Shown: positions 5,219 through 5,244 of the stretch, piece by piece
Layout of the letters: every line of letters starts with the position of its first letter
How positions within the stretch are numbered: position 1 is the first letter of the stretch
From: Bacteroidales bacterium Bact_23
GTDB lineage: Bacteria > Bacteroidota > Bacteroidia > Bacteroidales > Lentimicrobiaceae
Length of the DNA stretch: 5,244 nt
Assembly: GCA_001603685.1 (NCBI GenBank)
Contig: LUZO01000040.1
Coordinates: 1 to 5,244 of the forward strand
Direction: 5' to 3'
Translations under genes and position numbers: made by a program
Notes under the pieces: generated by a model
Databases searched by the model: none
What the model was told of the DNA's origin: nothing
What the model saw: the letters and a program-made list of their open reading frames with translations, nothing else

Positions 5219-5220
5219 AG

Positions 5221-5228
5221 CAAAGATA
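5221..5228 (-). promoter_or_regulatory. Bacteroidota-type -7 promoter element for the DUF134 unit
   Basis: The minus strand reads TATCTTTG, a full match to the TAnnTTTG -7 consensus of Bacteroidota sigma-ABfr promoters. It ends 22 bases before the ATG at 5198, which puts the RNA start roughly at 5213-5217. The matching -33 TTG would fall just beyond the window edge, so it cannot be checked here. Confidence 0.6.
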
Positions 5229-5244
5229 GTGAACAAATGTTCAC
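5229..5244 (-). promoter_or_regulatory. Upstream palindromic operator-like box
   Basis: GTGAACA and TGTTCAC are perfect 7-base inverted arms around AA. The box abuts the -7 element and fills most of the -7 to -33 spacer, a position typical of a repressor site. It reaches the window edge, so the palindrome may extend further. Confidence 0.65.

Noticed and set aside
4652..5236. A long open frame overlapping the DUF134 gene on the same strand
   Set aside because: The DUF134 frame shows the conserved helix-turn-helix and CxxC pairs; this alternative frame shows no domain and crosses the promoter region.

Overview
The window is a compact, entirely minus-strand block of nine genes with no RNA genes or mobile elements. 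It most likely comes from an anaerobic member of the Bacteroidota. The evidence is a TAnnTTTG-type -7 promoter element in front of the first gene, several starts with A-rich leaders and no Shine-Dalgarno sequence, and a gene set typical of anaerobes (twin MinD/ferredoxin ATPases and NifX-family proteins). The phylum assignment is inference and the genus cannot be determined.

In the direction of transcription (high to low coordinates), the first unit is: a DUF134 DNA-binding regulator with CxxC zinc-ribbon-like motifs (4617-5198), a NifX/NifB-like small protein (4288-4605), a Gly/Arg-rich DUF5320-like protein (3953-4240), and an archaeal-type Prx6-family peroxiredoxin (3150-3863). A strong hairpin terminator follows at 3104-3141. 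The second unit is: a NifX-like protein with a His-rich tail (2680-3078), two tandem MinD-type P-loop ATPases that each carry an inserted 2x[4Fe-4S] ferredoxin domain (1807-2673 and 935-1810, overlapping by ATGA), a third NifX-like protein (584-922), and a BtuR/CobO-type corrinoid adenosyltransferase (18-536).

Three NifX-fold proteins together with two Fe-S MinD ATPases resemble the core of the orange protein (ORP) systems of Desulfovibrio, where NifX-like ORP carries a Mo-Cu-S cluster. The likely theme is ATP- and electron-dependent assembly or trafficking of a metal-sulfur cofactor. The peroxiredoxin could protect it, the His-rich tail could supply metal, and the DUF134 protein could control it. 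The cofactor and the overall function are not established by the sequence.

The most striking non-coding signal is at the right edge (5203-5244). Two related palindromic boxes, 26 bp apart, lie on either side of the predicted -7 element of the DUF134 gene, which is the arrangement expected of an autoregulatory operator. No stretch longer than 100 bases lacks a gene.
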